The notes beneath the pieces were generated by a model. It worked only from the letters and a program-made list of their open reading frames with translations. It was not told the DNA's origin and made no database searches. 64,000 nucleotides of DNA, from assembly GCA_030068145.1 (NCBI GenBank), contig JAPJBO010000659.1:1-64000 (forward strand), written 5' to 3'. The position numbers were made by a program, and so were the translations under genes. Shown here one piece after another: positions 53,948 to 63,306 of the stretch (position 1 is its first letter; each line of letters starts with the position of its first letter). This stretch comes from Diplonema papillatum. Lineage: Eukaryota > Euglenozoa > Diplonemea > Diplonemida > Diplonemidae.

Positions 53948-55483
53948 CACACTAATGCAACAAACCCTCCTCCTGGCGCTGGCAGAATGGTGCTCGACGA
54001 AGCGGTGGTCCGAAACCGGCAAGGAGGCCTCCATCCCGTATTTCGAGCTCGCTGTCGATTTTGAGCTGCACAGCGGCCTGACCCTCACGCCGGCCGGCAC
54101 ACAGCGGAGGCAGGAGAACATTGCGCAGCGGCAGCCGAAGGAGCGGTGGACCGTGGCGGACACGCTGCCGGGAGAGGAGACGGCGGCGTTCTTCGACGGC
54201 GGCAGTCGGGGGAACGGGACCAACGGCGCGGTCGCGGGAGCCGGGGCGGTCTTCTACGACAAAGGCGTCAAGCAGTGGGAAGTTGAGAAGCCCATCGCCG
54301 GGAGAGCGACGAACAACGTGGCGGAATACGTCGGGTTCGTCAGCGTGTTGGCGAGGTTGCTGCGGGACCCCGTGCCGCCGACACCCCGCACCATCGTCGT
54401 CAAGGGCGACAGCGAACTGGTCATTGGTCAGATAAAGGGCACGAAGAGGTGCAACGAAACACTCCGGCGATACTACGACCAGGCGCAGAACCTGTTGGCG
54501 AAGCTGCACGACCGACGGACGACGATCGAGCCGGTGCACATTCCTCGCGAGCTCAACAAGGATGCGGACGAACTGTCCAACCGCGCCATGGACACCGCAC
54601 AGCGACAGGCGGCACAGGCCTACAGCGACTCGGCGACCGCGAAAGGGTGGGCGATGAGGACCGCGCTGAGCAGGTTGGGCAAGATTGCGCGCGTGAAAGC
54701 CGTCCACCCGGCCCTCGAGATGCGCGTCAACCACCTCACCAGCCTCGGGGGACCCATCCTCCATGGCCTCAACAAACGGCCGCAGATCAACAACCGGGAG
54801 GCCTTCGAAGCGGTGATGCGGGCGTTCGAAGTCGCCGCCGTACGGCACGTGCCCAAAAAGATGGCGAACAAAGGACGGGGCGACCAGGGCGGCCACTGGG
54901 AGAAGGCGGGTGTCCTGACCGGCAGCTTCCGACCCCAGGCCCATTACCCACGGGGGTGGCAACACAGCGGCGAGAAGTGGAAGGCACGGGCAAGACACGA
55001 CCGGGCGACGCACCGTCGCGCACGCGGCGGCGGCAGCCGCCACCTTTGGGACGTCCTAGCGAACGCCGAGAAGAAGAAAGCCGACGCGCAACGGGCGGGG
55101 TGCAGACCGGGATCGTCAACCAACCGCCCGACAGCGGCTGCAGCGGCAGCAACAGCGGCAGCGACATCGACAGCGGCGACGTCGCGAGGACGCACGGAAG
55201 GACCCGCGGCACAGCACCAGTCCATTCCCCACGCGGGGGGAGATGGCCGTGGAACCCTCCCCCGGGATGACGAAGGCCGGGGAGAGCCGGGGGCAGTGAA
55301 GTAACGAAGCCCGCGAACGGTGGGTGGTGACCCCTCCGAACAGTCTCCCTGGCCCTGGCCCACGCCTGATGCCGCAACCCCTTAACCCGGGCGGCGGCGC
55401 TTTTGCATGAGCCAGGAACCTCAAGGGGAGCAGCGCGAGAGGCATCATCCACGCTTCAAAGGCCCACACACTAATGCAACAAA
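53948..55483 (+). mobile_element. 5'-truncated LINE insertion in ankyrin copy 1
   Basis: Flanked by the 17-bp direct repeat CACACTAATGCAACAAA (53948-53964 and 55467-55483), a LINE-sized target-site duplication. Content is the RNase H ORF and about 160 bp of 3' sequence, with no poly-A tail. Confidence 0.75.
53955..55304 (+). CDS. LINE RNase H-containing ORF, copy 1
   Basis: 449 codons; the ATG lies in the target-site duplication, so the start was supplied by the host site (the frame is open upstream to 53910). Residues 11-48 are the LINE-family block also seen at 25190 (ELAVDFELHSGLTLTP). Residues 77-212 form a type I RNase H: FFDGGSRGN (D81), NNVAEYVGF (E124), VVKGDSELV (D152), and HIPRELNKDADELSNRAMD (D205). 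The C-terminal 200 residues are basic, then Ala/Ser/Thr-rich. RNase H would degrade the RNA strand during reverse transcription. No RT is attached, so it is a fragment, yet the frame is intact. Confidence 0.75.
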   Translation: MQQTLLLALAEWCSTKRWSETGKEASIPYFELAVDFELHSGLTLTPAGTQRRQENIAQRQPKERWTVADTLPGEETAAFFDGGSRGNGTNGAVAGAGAVFYDKGVKQWEVEKPIAGRATNNVAEYVGFVSVLARLLRDPVPPTPRTIVVKGDSELVIGQIKGTKRCNETLRRYYDQAQNLLAKLHDRRTTIEPVHIPRELNKDADELSNRAMDTAQRQAAQAYSDSATAKGWAMRTALSRLGKIARVKAVHPALEMRVNHLTSLGGPILHGLNKRPQINNREAFEAVMRAFEVAAVRHVPKKMANKGRGDQGGHWEKAGVLTGSFRPQAHYPRGWQHSGEKWKARARHDRATHRRARGGGSRHLWDVLANAEKKKADAQRAGCRPGSSTNRPTAAAAAATAAATSTAATSRGRTEGPAAQHQSIPHAGGDGRGTLPRDDEGRGEPGAVK

Positions 55484-55736
55484 TTTACAACTGCTGTCAG
55501 CTGGTGCCAACGTGAATGCTGCATGTAACGACGGGGTCACTGCACTCATTCGCGCAAGTTACGAGGGACATGGAAGCATCGTTATGAAGCTGCTGTCTTC
55601 TGGCGCCGACGTGAATGCTGCAAAGAACGACGGTTCCACTGCACTGATTCTCGCCAGCGTGAAGGGCCATGCGAACGTCATGAAGGAACTGTTGTTAGCA
55701 GGTGCCAATGGCCTGATGCCTGAGTGCCTACCCTAA
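55484..55736 (+). pseudogene. Displaced ankyrin repeats after the LINE, copy 1
   Basis: Two to three repeats (LLSAGANVNAACNDGVTALI, NDGSTALILASVKGHANVMK) ending at TAA 55734-55736. Probably the original 3' end of the ankyrin gene, cut off by the insertion. Confidence 0.75.
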
Positions 55737-56171
55737 GCAGGGCTGCATCCTCGTGTTGTAGCCGTGTTGTGTAATATAGGAGGGGGGGCCTGGTCAACCA
55801 CCTCATCACAATAGGAAAATCCCAGAGTCCCGCGAGGCGAATGCGAGCAGCCAGGCATCGTGAGCCGGCCCGCCGCAGCCAGTTGTGTTAGATTGAAGCC
55901 AACTCGGGCCTTCGCCAGTTGAGCTGGAGTCTTGGCTGACTGATTCGGTAGCCAGGAGGACCGATCTCATCAACTGAGGCAGCCGCCGGGCAGCCTACTT
56001 CGCCTGTCAGCTCGTTCCCAAGGTACCAGCAAGCCAGCTAAGGAGAGCTAACCGTGAGTGATCCTTTGATTGGTGTGAAATGAATTACACGGATGCTAAA
56101 TTGGCGGATGGAGAAGGAACAACGGCTCCGAGTGACTCTCTCCAAGGAGGCAATTTAAATTTTGTTTTTGT
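55737..56171. other. Downstream flank of the ankyrin gene, no gene
   Basis: Unique sequence, repeated identically at 62872-63306. Confidence 0.6.
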
Positions 56172-56302
56172 AAAAGCACCTGCTTTGTAGGAAATGCTTG
56201 ACGAGACTGCCAGTTGCGATAGATCAAAGGAGGAAAATGTGCTGTAGCCCACACGAAACACAGGTAAATCTGGGTTTAGTGGCGGGCGTAAGCGTTCAAC
56301 CC
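56172..56302. repeat. Dispersed repeat R2, copy
   Basis: Well-preserved copy. The same copy appears at 63307-63437 through the tandem duplication. Confidence 0.85.
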
Positions 56303-56648
56303 ACCCAGTGGCAGGAACGGCGACGCGTGCTTGAACTCGTCATCTGTTTTACTAGTAATTCGTGAGAGCTCTCTCTTCCTTTTCGTTTCCCGCGGCCCAC
56401 CCCATTCTCCTTCTCCTTCTCCCCCCCGTTCTCCTTGCCATTTTTCAACCACTTCAGTCTTTCCACGGGCGCTGCTACTACTACCGTCCTGACCCCAGCC
56501 CTTTTTTGAACCAATGGGTCGTCATATTTGGGCCGAGATCCTTCCACCTTGCCCCGTGACCCCGCATGGTGTCCAAAGTCCCCTTGGGGTATCACCCCAT
56601 TGTAAGTTGTTATCCGGATTTCTTCATTCCTCCTTTACTTTGATCATA
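56303..56648. other. No gene recognised
   Basis: Pyrimidine-rich stretch (TCTCCTTCTCCTTC near 56407), repeated identically at 63438-63783. Confidence 0.5.
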
Positions 56649-57020
56649 GGTCGACTGCAATGCCCAACACTGAGGAGAGCCGATAGAGTTTCCTAAGCGC
56701 CTACGAAACGCCTACCTAACGCAAAAATACACAGAAGCAATGCCTGACTGCAATGTCCGACTGCAATGCCCAACACTGCGATAGAGATTCCTAAGCGCCT
56801 ACGAAACGCCTACCTAACGCAAAAATACACAGCAGCAATGCCTGACTGCAATGTCCGACTGCAATGCACAACACTGAGGAGAGCCGATAGAGTTTCTTAA
56901 GCGCCTACGAAACGCCTACCTAACGCAAAATGCACAGCAGCAATGCCTGACTGACTGCAATGCCCAACACTGAGGAGAGCCGATAGAGTTTCCTAAGCGC
57001 CTACGAAACGCCTACCTAAT
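56649..57020. repeat. About 110-bp tandem repeat, 3.5 copies
   Basis: Units with GCAATGCCCAACACTGAGGA and GCGCCTACGAAACGCCTACC. Recurs from 63784 to the window end. Confidence 0.9.
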
Positions 57021-57242
57021 TCAGGCGCCTGAAATTGTCCGTCTATGCCTTGGAAGCGAACCCAAACGAGACGAAAGAGAACGCAAATCAGTCTGGCGAC
57101 ACGTACCGGCCCGAGACTGTATTCATGGCGAATTGTTCGTGGTGTCATTGAAACGTGGCTAGCCACAGGTATAGTGAGCAAATGTAGCCGGCGGGGCAGT
57201 CGGGGCGCAGCAGCTTCCTCCGGGTGCCGATGGCGGGCACTA

Positions 57243-57955
57243 GGCCCTCGTCGAGAAGCCTCGTCGAGAAGCCTCGTCGAGAAGCCTCGTCGAGAAGCCT
57301 CGTCGAGAAGCCTCGTCGAGAAGCCTCGTCGAGAAGCCTCGTCGAGAAGCCTCGTCGAGAAGCCTCGTCGAGAAGCCTCGTCGAGAAGCCTCGTCGAGAA
57401 GCCTCGTCGAGAAGCCTCGTCGAGAAGCCTCGTCGAGAAGCCTCGTCGAGAAGCCTCGTCGAGAAGCCTCGTCGAGAAGCCTCGTCGAGAAGCCTCGTCG
57501 AGAAGCCTCGTCGAGAAGCCTCGTCGAGAAGCCTCGTCGAGAAGCCTCGTCGAGAAGCCTCGTCGAGAAGCCTCGTCGAGAAGCCTCGTCGAGAAGCCTC
57601 GTCGAGAAGCCTCGTCGAGAAGCCTCGTCGAGAAGCCTCGTCGAGAAGCCTCGTCGAGAAGCCTCGTCGAGAAGCCTCGTCGAGAAGCCTCGTCGAGAAG
57701 CCTCGTCGAGAAGCCTCGTCGAGAAGCCTCGTCGAGAAGCCTCGTCGAGAAACCTCGTCGAGAAGCCCCTCGTCGAGAAGCCCCTCGTCGAGAAGCCCCT
57801 CGTCGAGAAGCCTCGTCGAGAAGCCTCGTCGAGAAGCCTCGTCGAGAAGCCTCGTCGAGAAGCCTCGTCGAGAAGCCTCGTCGAGAAGCCTCGTCGAGAA
57901 GCCTCGTCGAGAAGCCTCGTCGAGAAGCCTCGTCGAGAAGCCTCCTCGAGAACCG
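57243..57955. repeat. 13-bp tandem array, about 54 copies
   Basis: Unit CCTCGTCGAGAAG, nearly perfect; three units carry an extra CC near 57765-57800. Because 13 is not a multiple of 3 each frame cycles through 13 codons without a stop, giving long false ORFs on both strands (SSRSLVEKPRREA-type). Confidence 0.97.
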
Positions 57956-58148
57956 TGCGCAGACCGTGCTCTCGGCGGCCCAACCTTCTGCCGTGCGTGT
58001 CTGGTTCTGTGTCTACATCACACACGACACCCAACCTCAATGGTCGACGGGAGACCCGAAAACACCGAACCTGTAAACCACAACAAGCACTTGAAGGGAT
58101 TGACCAGTCTCACCCATCTGGTGCGCACGACGGGGGGACGGAAAAAGT

Positions 58149-60821
58149 ATGGCTGTCATTAACTATATTTCTGACCGTGTCAGAAAAGGGGCCACGGGTC
58201 TCATCCTTGCAAGCTATCAAGGACACGCAGATGTCGTCAGTCGACTGCTGAGGACCAGCGAAGGACGTGCAGCTGTCGACTCAACTAACACACGCGGTGT
58301 AACTGCACTCGTGATCGCGAGTGGGAACGGCCACGCAAACGTCGTGAAGGAACTGTTGTTAGCCGGTGCTGACATGAATGCTGCAAAGACGTACGGTTCC
58401 ACTGCACTGATTTGCGCCAGCGAGAAGGGCCACGGAAGCGTCGTGAAGGAACTGTTGTTGGCCGGTGCTGACGTGAATGCTGCAACGAACAAGGGCTGGA
58501 CTGTACTTATGCACGCAAGTTGGGGGGGCGATGCAAGCGTCGTGAAGGAACTGTTGTTAGCCGGTGCTGACGTGAATGCTGCAACGAAGAAGGGCTGGAC
58601 TGTACTTATGCACGCAAGTTGGGGGGGCGATGCAAGCGTCGTGAAGGAACTGTTGTTAGCCGGTGCTGACGTGAATGCTGCAAAGGATGGCGGTTCCACT
58701 GCACTGATTCTCGCCAGCGAAAATGACCGTGCAGGCGTCGTGAAGGAACTGTTGTTAGCCGGTGCTGACGTGAATGCTGCAAAGGATGGCGGTTCCACTG
58801 CACTGATTCTCGCTAGCAAGAAGGGCCACGCAAGCGTCGTGAAGGAACTGTTGTTAGCCGGTGCTGACGTGAAAGCTGCAACGATCGAGGGTTCCACTGC
58901 ACTGATTCTCGCCAGCAAGAAGGGCCACGCAAGCATCGTGAAGGAACTGTTGTTAGCCGGTGCTGACGTGAATGCTGCAAAGGATGGCGGTTCCACTGCA
59001 CTGATTCTCGCCAGTGAGAATGACCGTGCAGGCGTCGTGAAGGAACTGCTGTCAGCTGGTGCCAACGTGAATGCTGCATGTAACGACGGGGTCACTGCAC
59101 TCATTCGCGCAAGTTACGAGGGACATGGAAGCATCGTTATGAAGCTGCTGTCTTCTGGCGCCGACGTGAATGCTGCAAAGAACGACGGTTCCACTGCACT
59201 GATTCTCGCCTGCGAGTATGACCATGCAAGCGTCGTGAAGGAACTGTTGTGTGGCGGTGCTGACATGAATGCTGCAACGAACAAGGGTTGGACTGCACTT
59301 ATGCACGCAAGTTGGGAGGGCTATGCAAGCGCCGTGAAGGAATTGTTGTCTTTTGGCGCCGACGTGAATGCTGTAAATAACGACGGTGACACGGCACTAA
59401 TTCTCGCCACCAAAACGAGCAACTATGCCAATGAAAGCGTCGTGCAGGAATTCTTGTCTTTTGGCGCCGACGTGAATGCTGCCGGTACCACTGCACTGAT
59501 TCCCGCCAGCAAGAATGACCCTGCAAGCGTCGTCAAGGATTTGTTGTTAGCCGGTGCTGACGTGGCAGCTGCAACGAACAAGGGTTGGACTGCACTTATG
59601 TACGCAAGTTGGCTGACCCGTGCAAGCGCCGTGAAGGAATTGGTGTCATTTGGCGCCGACGTGAATGCTGCAAATAACGACGGTGACACGGCACTAATTC
59701 TCGTCAGCAAAAAGAAGATCCGTGCCCGTGCTGCAAGCAGTGCCCGTGCAAGCATCGTGAAGGAACTGTTGTTAGCCGGTGCTGACGTGAATGCTGCAAC
59801 GAAGAAGGGCTGGACTGTACTTATGCACGCAAGTTGGGGGGGCGATGCAAGCGTCGTGAAGGAACTGTTGTTAGCCGGTGCTGACGTGAATGCTGCAAAG
59901 GATGGCGGTTCCACTGCACTGATTCTCGCCAGCGAAAATGACCGTGCAGGCGTCGTGAAGGAACTGTTGTTAGCCGGTGCTGACGTGAAAGCTGCAACGA
60001 TCGAGGGTTCCACTGCACTGATTCTCGCCAGCAAGAAGGGCCACGCAAGCATCGTGAAGGAACTGTTGTTAGCCGGTGCTGACGTGAATGCTGCAACGAA
60101 CAAGGGTTGGACTGCACTTATGCACGCAAGTTGGGAGGGCTATGCAAGCGCCGTGAAGGAATTGTTGTCTTTTGGCGCCGACGTGAATGCTGTAAATAAC
60201 GACGGTGACACGGCACTAATTCTCGCCACCAAAACGAGCAACTATGCCAATGAAAGCGTCGTGCAGGAATTCTTGTCTTTTGGCGCCGACGTGAATGCTG
60301 CAATGAACGACGGTTCCACTGCACTGATTCTCGCCTGCGAGTATGACCATGCAAGCGTCTTGAAGGAACTGTTGTCAGGCGGTGCTGACGTGAATGCTGC
60401 AGGGGACGACGGTTGCACTGCACTGATTTGCGCCAGCATGAACGGCCATGGAAGCGTCGTGAAGGAACTGTTGTTAGCCGGTGCTGACATGAATGCTGCA
60501 ACGAACAAGGGTTGGACTGCACTTATGCACGCAAGTTGGGAGGGCTATGCAAGCGCCGTGAAGGAGTTGTTGTCTTTTGGCGCCGACGTGAATGCTGTAA
60601 ATAACGACGGTGACACGGCACTAATTCTCGCCACCAAAACGAGCAACTATGCCAATGAAAGCGTCGTGCAGGAATTCTTGTCTTTTGGCGCCGACGTGAA
60701 TGCTGCAATGGACGACGGTACCACTGCACTGATTCCCGCCAGCAAGAATGACCCTGCAAGCGTCGTCAAGGATTTGTTGTTAGCCGGTGCTGACGTGGCA
60801 GCTGCAACGAACAAGGGTTGA
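58149..60821 (+). CDS. Ankyrin-repeat protein, copy 2 (890 codons, ends at a TGA)
   Basis: Starts AVINYISDRVRKGATGLILA at the ATG in the same context as copy 1. It is an unbroken run of about 26 ankyrin repeats of 31-37 residues (GGSTALILASKKGHASVVKE, LLLAGADVNAATNKGWTALM). There is no signal peptide or membrane segment and no other domain. Several repeats carry insertions (ATKTSNYANESVVQ, VSKKKIRARAASSARASI). The TGA at 60819 sits where other repeats have TGG (NKGW); the frame then stays open to TAG at 61038-61040, adding two repeats. An intracellular scaffold or protein-binding role is family knowledge only; the target is unknown. Confidence 0.8.
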   Translation: MAVINYISDRVRKGATGLILASYQGHADVVSRLLRTSEGRAAVDSTNTRGVTALVIASGNGHANVVKELLLAGADMNAAKTYGSTALICASEKGHGSVVKELLLAGADVNAATNKGWTVLMHASWGGDASVVKELLLAGADVNAATKKGWTVLMHASWGGDASVVKELLLAGADVNAAKDGGSTALILASENDRAGVVKELLLAGADVNAAKDGGSTALILASKKGHASVVKELLLAGADVKAATIEGSTALILASKKGHASIVKELLLAGADVNAAKDGGSTALILASENDRAGVVKELLSAGANVNAACNDGVTALIRASYEGHGSIVMKLLSSGADVNAAKNDGSTALILACEYDHASVVKELLCGGADMNAATNKGWTALMHASWEGYASAVKELLSFGADVNAVNNDGDTALILATKTSNYANESVVQEFLSFGADVNAAGTTALIPASKNDPASVVKDLLLAGADVAAATNKGWTALMYASWLTRASAVKELVSFGADVNAANNDGDTALILVSKKKIRARAASSARASIVKELLLAGADVNAATKKGWTVLMHASWGGDASVVKELLLAGADVNAAKDGGSTALILASENDRAGVVKELLLAGADVKAATIEGSTALILASKKGHASIVKELLLAGADVNAATNKGWTALMHASWEGYASAVKELLSFGADVNAVNNDGDTALILATKTSNYANESVVQEFLSFGADVNAAMNDGSTALILACEYDHASVLKELLSGGADVNAAGDDGCTALICASMNGHGSVVKELLLAGADMNAATNKGWTALMHASWEGYASAVKELLSFGADVNAVNNDGDTALILATKTSNYANESVVQEFLSFGADVNAAMDDGTTALIPASKNDPASVVKDLLLAGADVAAATNKG

Positions 60822-61040
60822 ACTGCACTTATGTACGCAAGTTGGCTGACCCGTGCAAGCGCCGTGAAGGAATTGGTGTCTTTTGGCGCCGACGTGAATG
60901 CTGCAAATAACGACGGTGACACGGCACTAATTCTCGTCAGCAAAAAGAAGATCCGTGCCCGTGCTGCAAGCAGTGCCCGTGCAAGCATTGTGAAGGAACT
61001 GTTGTCGGCGCGGCACGAAGAGCTCTTGTTGACTGCATAG
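60822..61040 (+). pseudogene. Post-stop ankyrin continuation, copy 2
   Basis: In the same frame as 58149-60821: WLTRASAVKELVSFGADVNA and following repeat, ending at TAG. Translated only on read-through of the TGA. Confidence 0.7.
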
Positions 61041-61082
61041 TGCGTTGCTTGCGTTGCTCAGGGCATTCGAAGGCCTGACAAT

Positions 61083-62618
61083 CACACTAATGCAACAAAC
61101 CCTCCTCCTGGCGCTGGCAGAATGGTGCTCGACGAAGCGGTGGTCCGAAACCGGCAAGGAGGCCTCCATCCCGTATTTCGAGCTCGCTGTCGATTTTGAG
61201 CTGCACAGCGGCCTGACCCTCACGCCGGCCGGCACACAGCGGAGGCAGGAGAACATTGCGCAGCGGCAGCCGAAGGAGCGGTGGACCGTGGCGGACACGC
61301 TGCCGGGAGAGGAGACGGCGGCGTTCTTCGACGGCGGCAGTCGGGGGAACGGGACCAACGGCGCGGTCGCGGGAGCCGGGGCGGTCTTCTACGACAAAGG
61401 CGTCAAGCAGTGGGAAGTTGAGAAGCCCATCGCCGGGAGAGCGACGAACAACGTGGCGGAATACGTCGGGTTCGTCAGCGTGTTGGCGAGGTTGCTGCGG
61501 GACCCCGTGCCGCCGACACCCCGCACCATCGTCGTCAAGGGCGACAGCGAACTGGTCATTGGTCAGATAAAGGGCACGAAGAGGTGCAACGAAACACTCC
61601 GGCGATACTACGACCAGGCGCAGAACCTGTTGGCGAAGCTGCACGACCGACGGACGACGATCGAGCCGGTGCACATTCCTCGCGAGCTCAACAAGGATGC
61701 GGACGAACTGTCCAACCGCGCCATGGACACCGCACAGCGACAGGCGGCACAGGCCTACAGCGACTCGGCGACCGCGAAAGGGTGGGCGATGAGGACCGCG
61801 CTGAGCAGGTTGGGCAAGATTGCGCGCGTGAAAGCCGTCCACCCGGCCCTCGAGATGCGCGTCAACCACCTCACCAGCCTCGGGGGACCCATCCTCCATG
61901 GCCTCAACAAACGGCCGCAGATCAACAACCGGGAGGCCTTCGAAGCGGTGATGCGGGCGTTCGAAGTCGCCGCCGTACGGCACGTGCCCAAAAAGATGGC
62001 GAACAAAGGACGGGGCGACCAGGGCGGCCACTGGGAGAAGGCGGGTGTCCTGACCGGCAGCTTCCGACCCCAGGCCCATTACCCACGGGGGTGGCAACAC
62101 AGCGGCGAGAAGTGGAAGGCACGGGCAAGACACGACCGGGCGACGCACCGTCGCGCACGCGGCGGCGGCAGCCGCCACCTTTGGGACGTCCTAGCGAACG
62201 CCGAGAAGAAGAAAGCCGACGCGCAACGGGCGGGGTGCAGACCGGGATCGTCAACCAACCGCCCGACAGCGGCTGCAGCGGCAGCAACAGCGGCAGCGAC
62301 ATCGACAGCGGCGACGTCGCGAGGACGCACGGAAGGACCCGCGGCACAGCACCAGTCCATTCCCCACGCGGGGGGAGATGGCCGTGGAACCCTCCCCCGG
62401 GATGACGAAGGCCGGGGAGAGCCGGGGGCAGTGAAGTAACGAAGCCCGCGAACGGTGGGTGGTGACCCCTCCGAACAGTCTCCCTGGCCCTGGCCCACGC
62501 CTGATGCCGCAACCCCTTAACCCGGGCGGCGGCGCTTTTGCATGAGCCAGGAACCTCAAGGGGAGCAGCGCGAGAGGCATCATCCACGCTTCAAAGGCCC
62601 ACACACTAATGCAACAAA
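61083..62618 (+). mobile_element. 5'-truncated LINE insertion, copy 2
   Basis: Same insertion as 53948-55483 with the same 17-bp repeats at 61083-61099 and 62602-62618, so it predates the tandem duplication. Confidence 0.8.
61090..62439 (+). CDS. LINE RNase H-containing ORF, copy 2
   Basis: I see no difference from the 449-codon frame at 53955; all four acidic RNase H residues are present. Its identity with copy 1 reflects the recent segmental duplication, not separate transposition. Confidence 0.75.
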   Translation: MQQTLLLALAEWCSTKRWSETGKEASIPYFELAVDFELHSGLTLTPAGTQRRQENIAQRQPKERWTVADTLPGEETAAFFDGGSRGNGTNGAVAGAGAVFYDKGVKQWEVEKPIAGRATNNVAEYVGFVSVLARLLRDPVPPTPRTIVVKGDSELVIGQIKGTKRCNETLRRYYDQAQNLLAKLHDRRTTIEPVHIPRELNKDADELSNRAMDTAQRQAAQAYSDSATAKGWAMRTALSRLGKIARVKAVHPALEMRVNHLTSLGGPILHGLNKRPQINNREAFEAVMRAFEVAAVRHVPKKMANKGRGDQGGHWEKAGVLTGSFRPQAHYPRGWQHSGEKWKARARHDRATHRRARGGGSRHLWDVLANAEKKKADAQRAGCRPGSSTNRPTAAAAAATAAATSTAATSRGRTEGPAAQHQSIPHAGGDGRGTLPRDDEGRGEPGAVK

Positions 62619-62871
62619 TTTACAACTGCTGTCAGCTGGTGCCAACGTGAATGCTGCATGTAACGACGGGGTCACTGCACTCATTCGCGCAAGTTACGAG
62701 GGACATGGAAGCATCGTTATGAAGCTGCTGTCTTCTGGCGCCGACGTGAATGCTGCAAAGAACGACGGTTCCACTGCACTGATTCTCGCCAGCGTGAAGG
62801 GCCATGCGAACGTCATGAAGGAACTGTTGTTAGCAGGTGCCAATGGCCTGATGCCTGAGTGCCTACCCTAA
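62619..62871 (+). pseudogene. Displaced ankyrin repeats after the LINE, copy 2
   Basis: Identical to 55484-55736, ending at TAA. Confidence 0.75.
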
Positions 62872-63306
62872 GCAGGGCTGCATCCTCGTGTTGTAGCCGT
62901 GTTGTGTAATATAGGAGGGGGGGCCTGGTCAACCACCTCATCACAATAGGAAAATCCCAGAGTCCCGCGAGGCGAATGCGAGCAGCCAGGCATCGTGAGC
63001 CGGCCCGCCGCAGCCAGTTGTGTTAGATTGAAGCCAACTCGGGCCTTCGCCAGTTGAGCTGGAGTCTTGGCTGACTGATTCGGTAGCCAGGAGGACCGAT
63101 CTCATCAACTGAGGCAGCCGCCGGGCAGCCTACTTCGCCTGTCAGCTCGTTCCCAAGGTACCAGCAAGCCAGCTAAGGAGAGCTAACCGTGAGTGATCCT
63201 TTGATTGGTGTGAAATGAATTACACGGATGCTAAATTGGCGGATGGAGAAGGAACAACGGCTCCGAGTGACTCTCTCCAAGGAGGCAATTTAAATTTTGT
63301 TTTTGT

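Larger units (their letters stand above)
50185..57120 (+). repeat. Tandem duplication, unit 1 (ankyrin gene, LINE, flank)
   Basis: Corresponds to 57121-64000. From about 51830 on, the two units look identical to me except for isolated substitutions and a 9-bp deletion in unit 2; earlier parts are more diverged. The second unit has an extra 13-bp array near its start. Confidence 0.9.

Noticed and set aside
53952..55043. A 363-codon minus-strand frame opposite the RNase H ORF
   Set aside because: High GC leaves the antisense open; the plus strand carries all RNase H catalytic motifs.
57045..58162. Three overlapping 260-340-codon frames over the 13-bp array
   Set aside because: A stop-free 13-bp unit keeps all frames open. 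The region is the interrupted 5' flank of the ankyrin gene.
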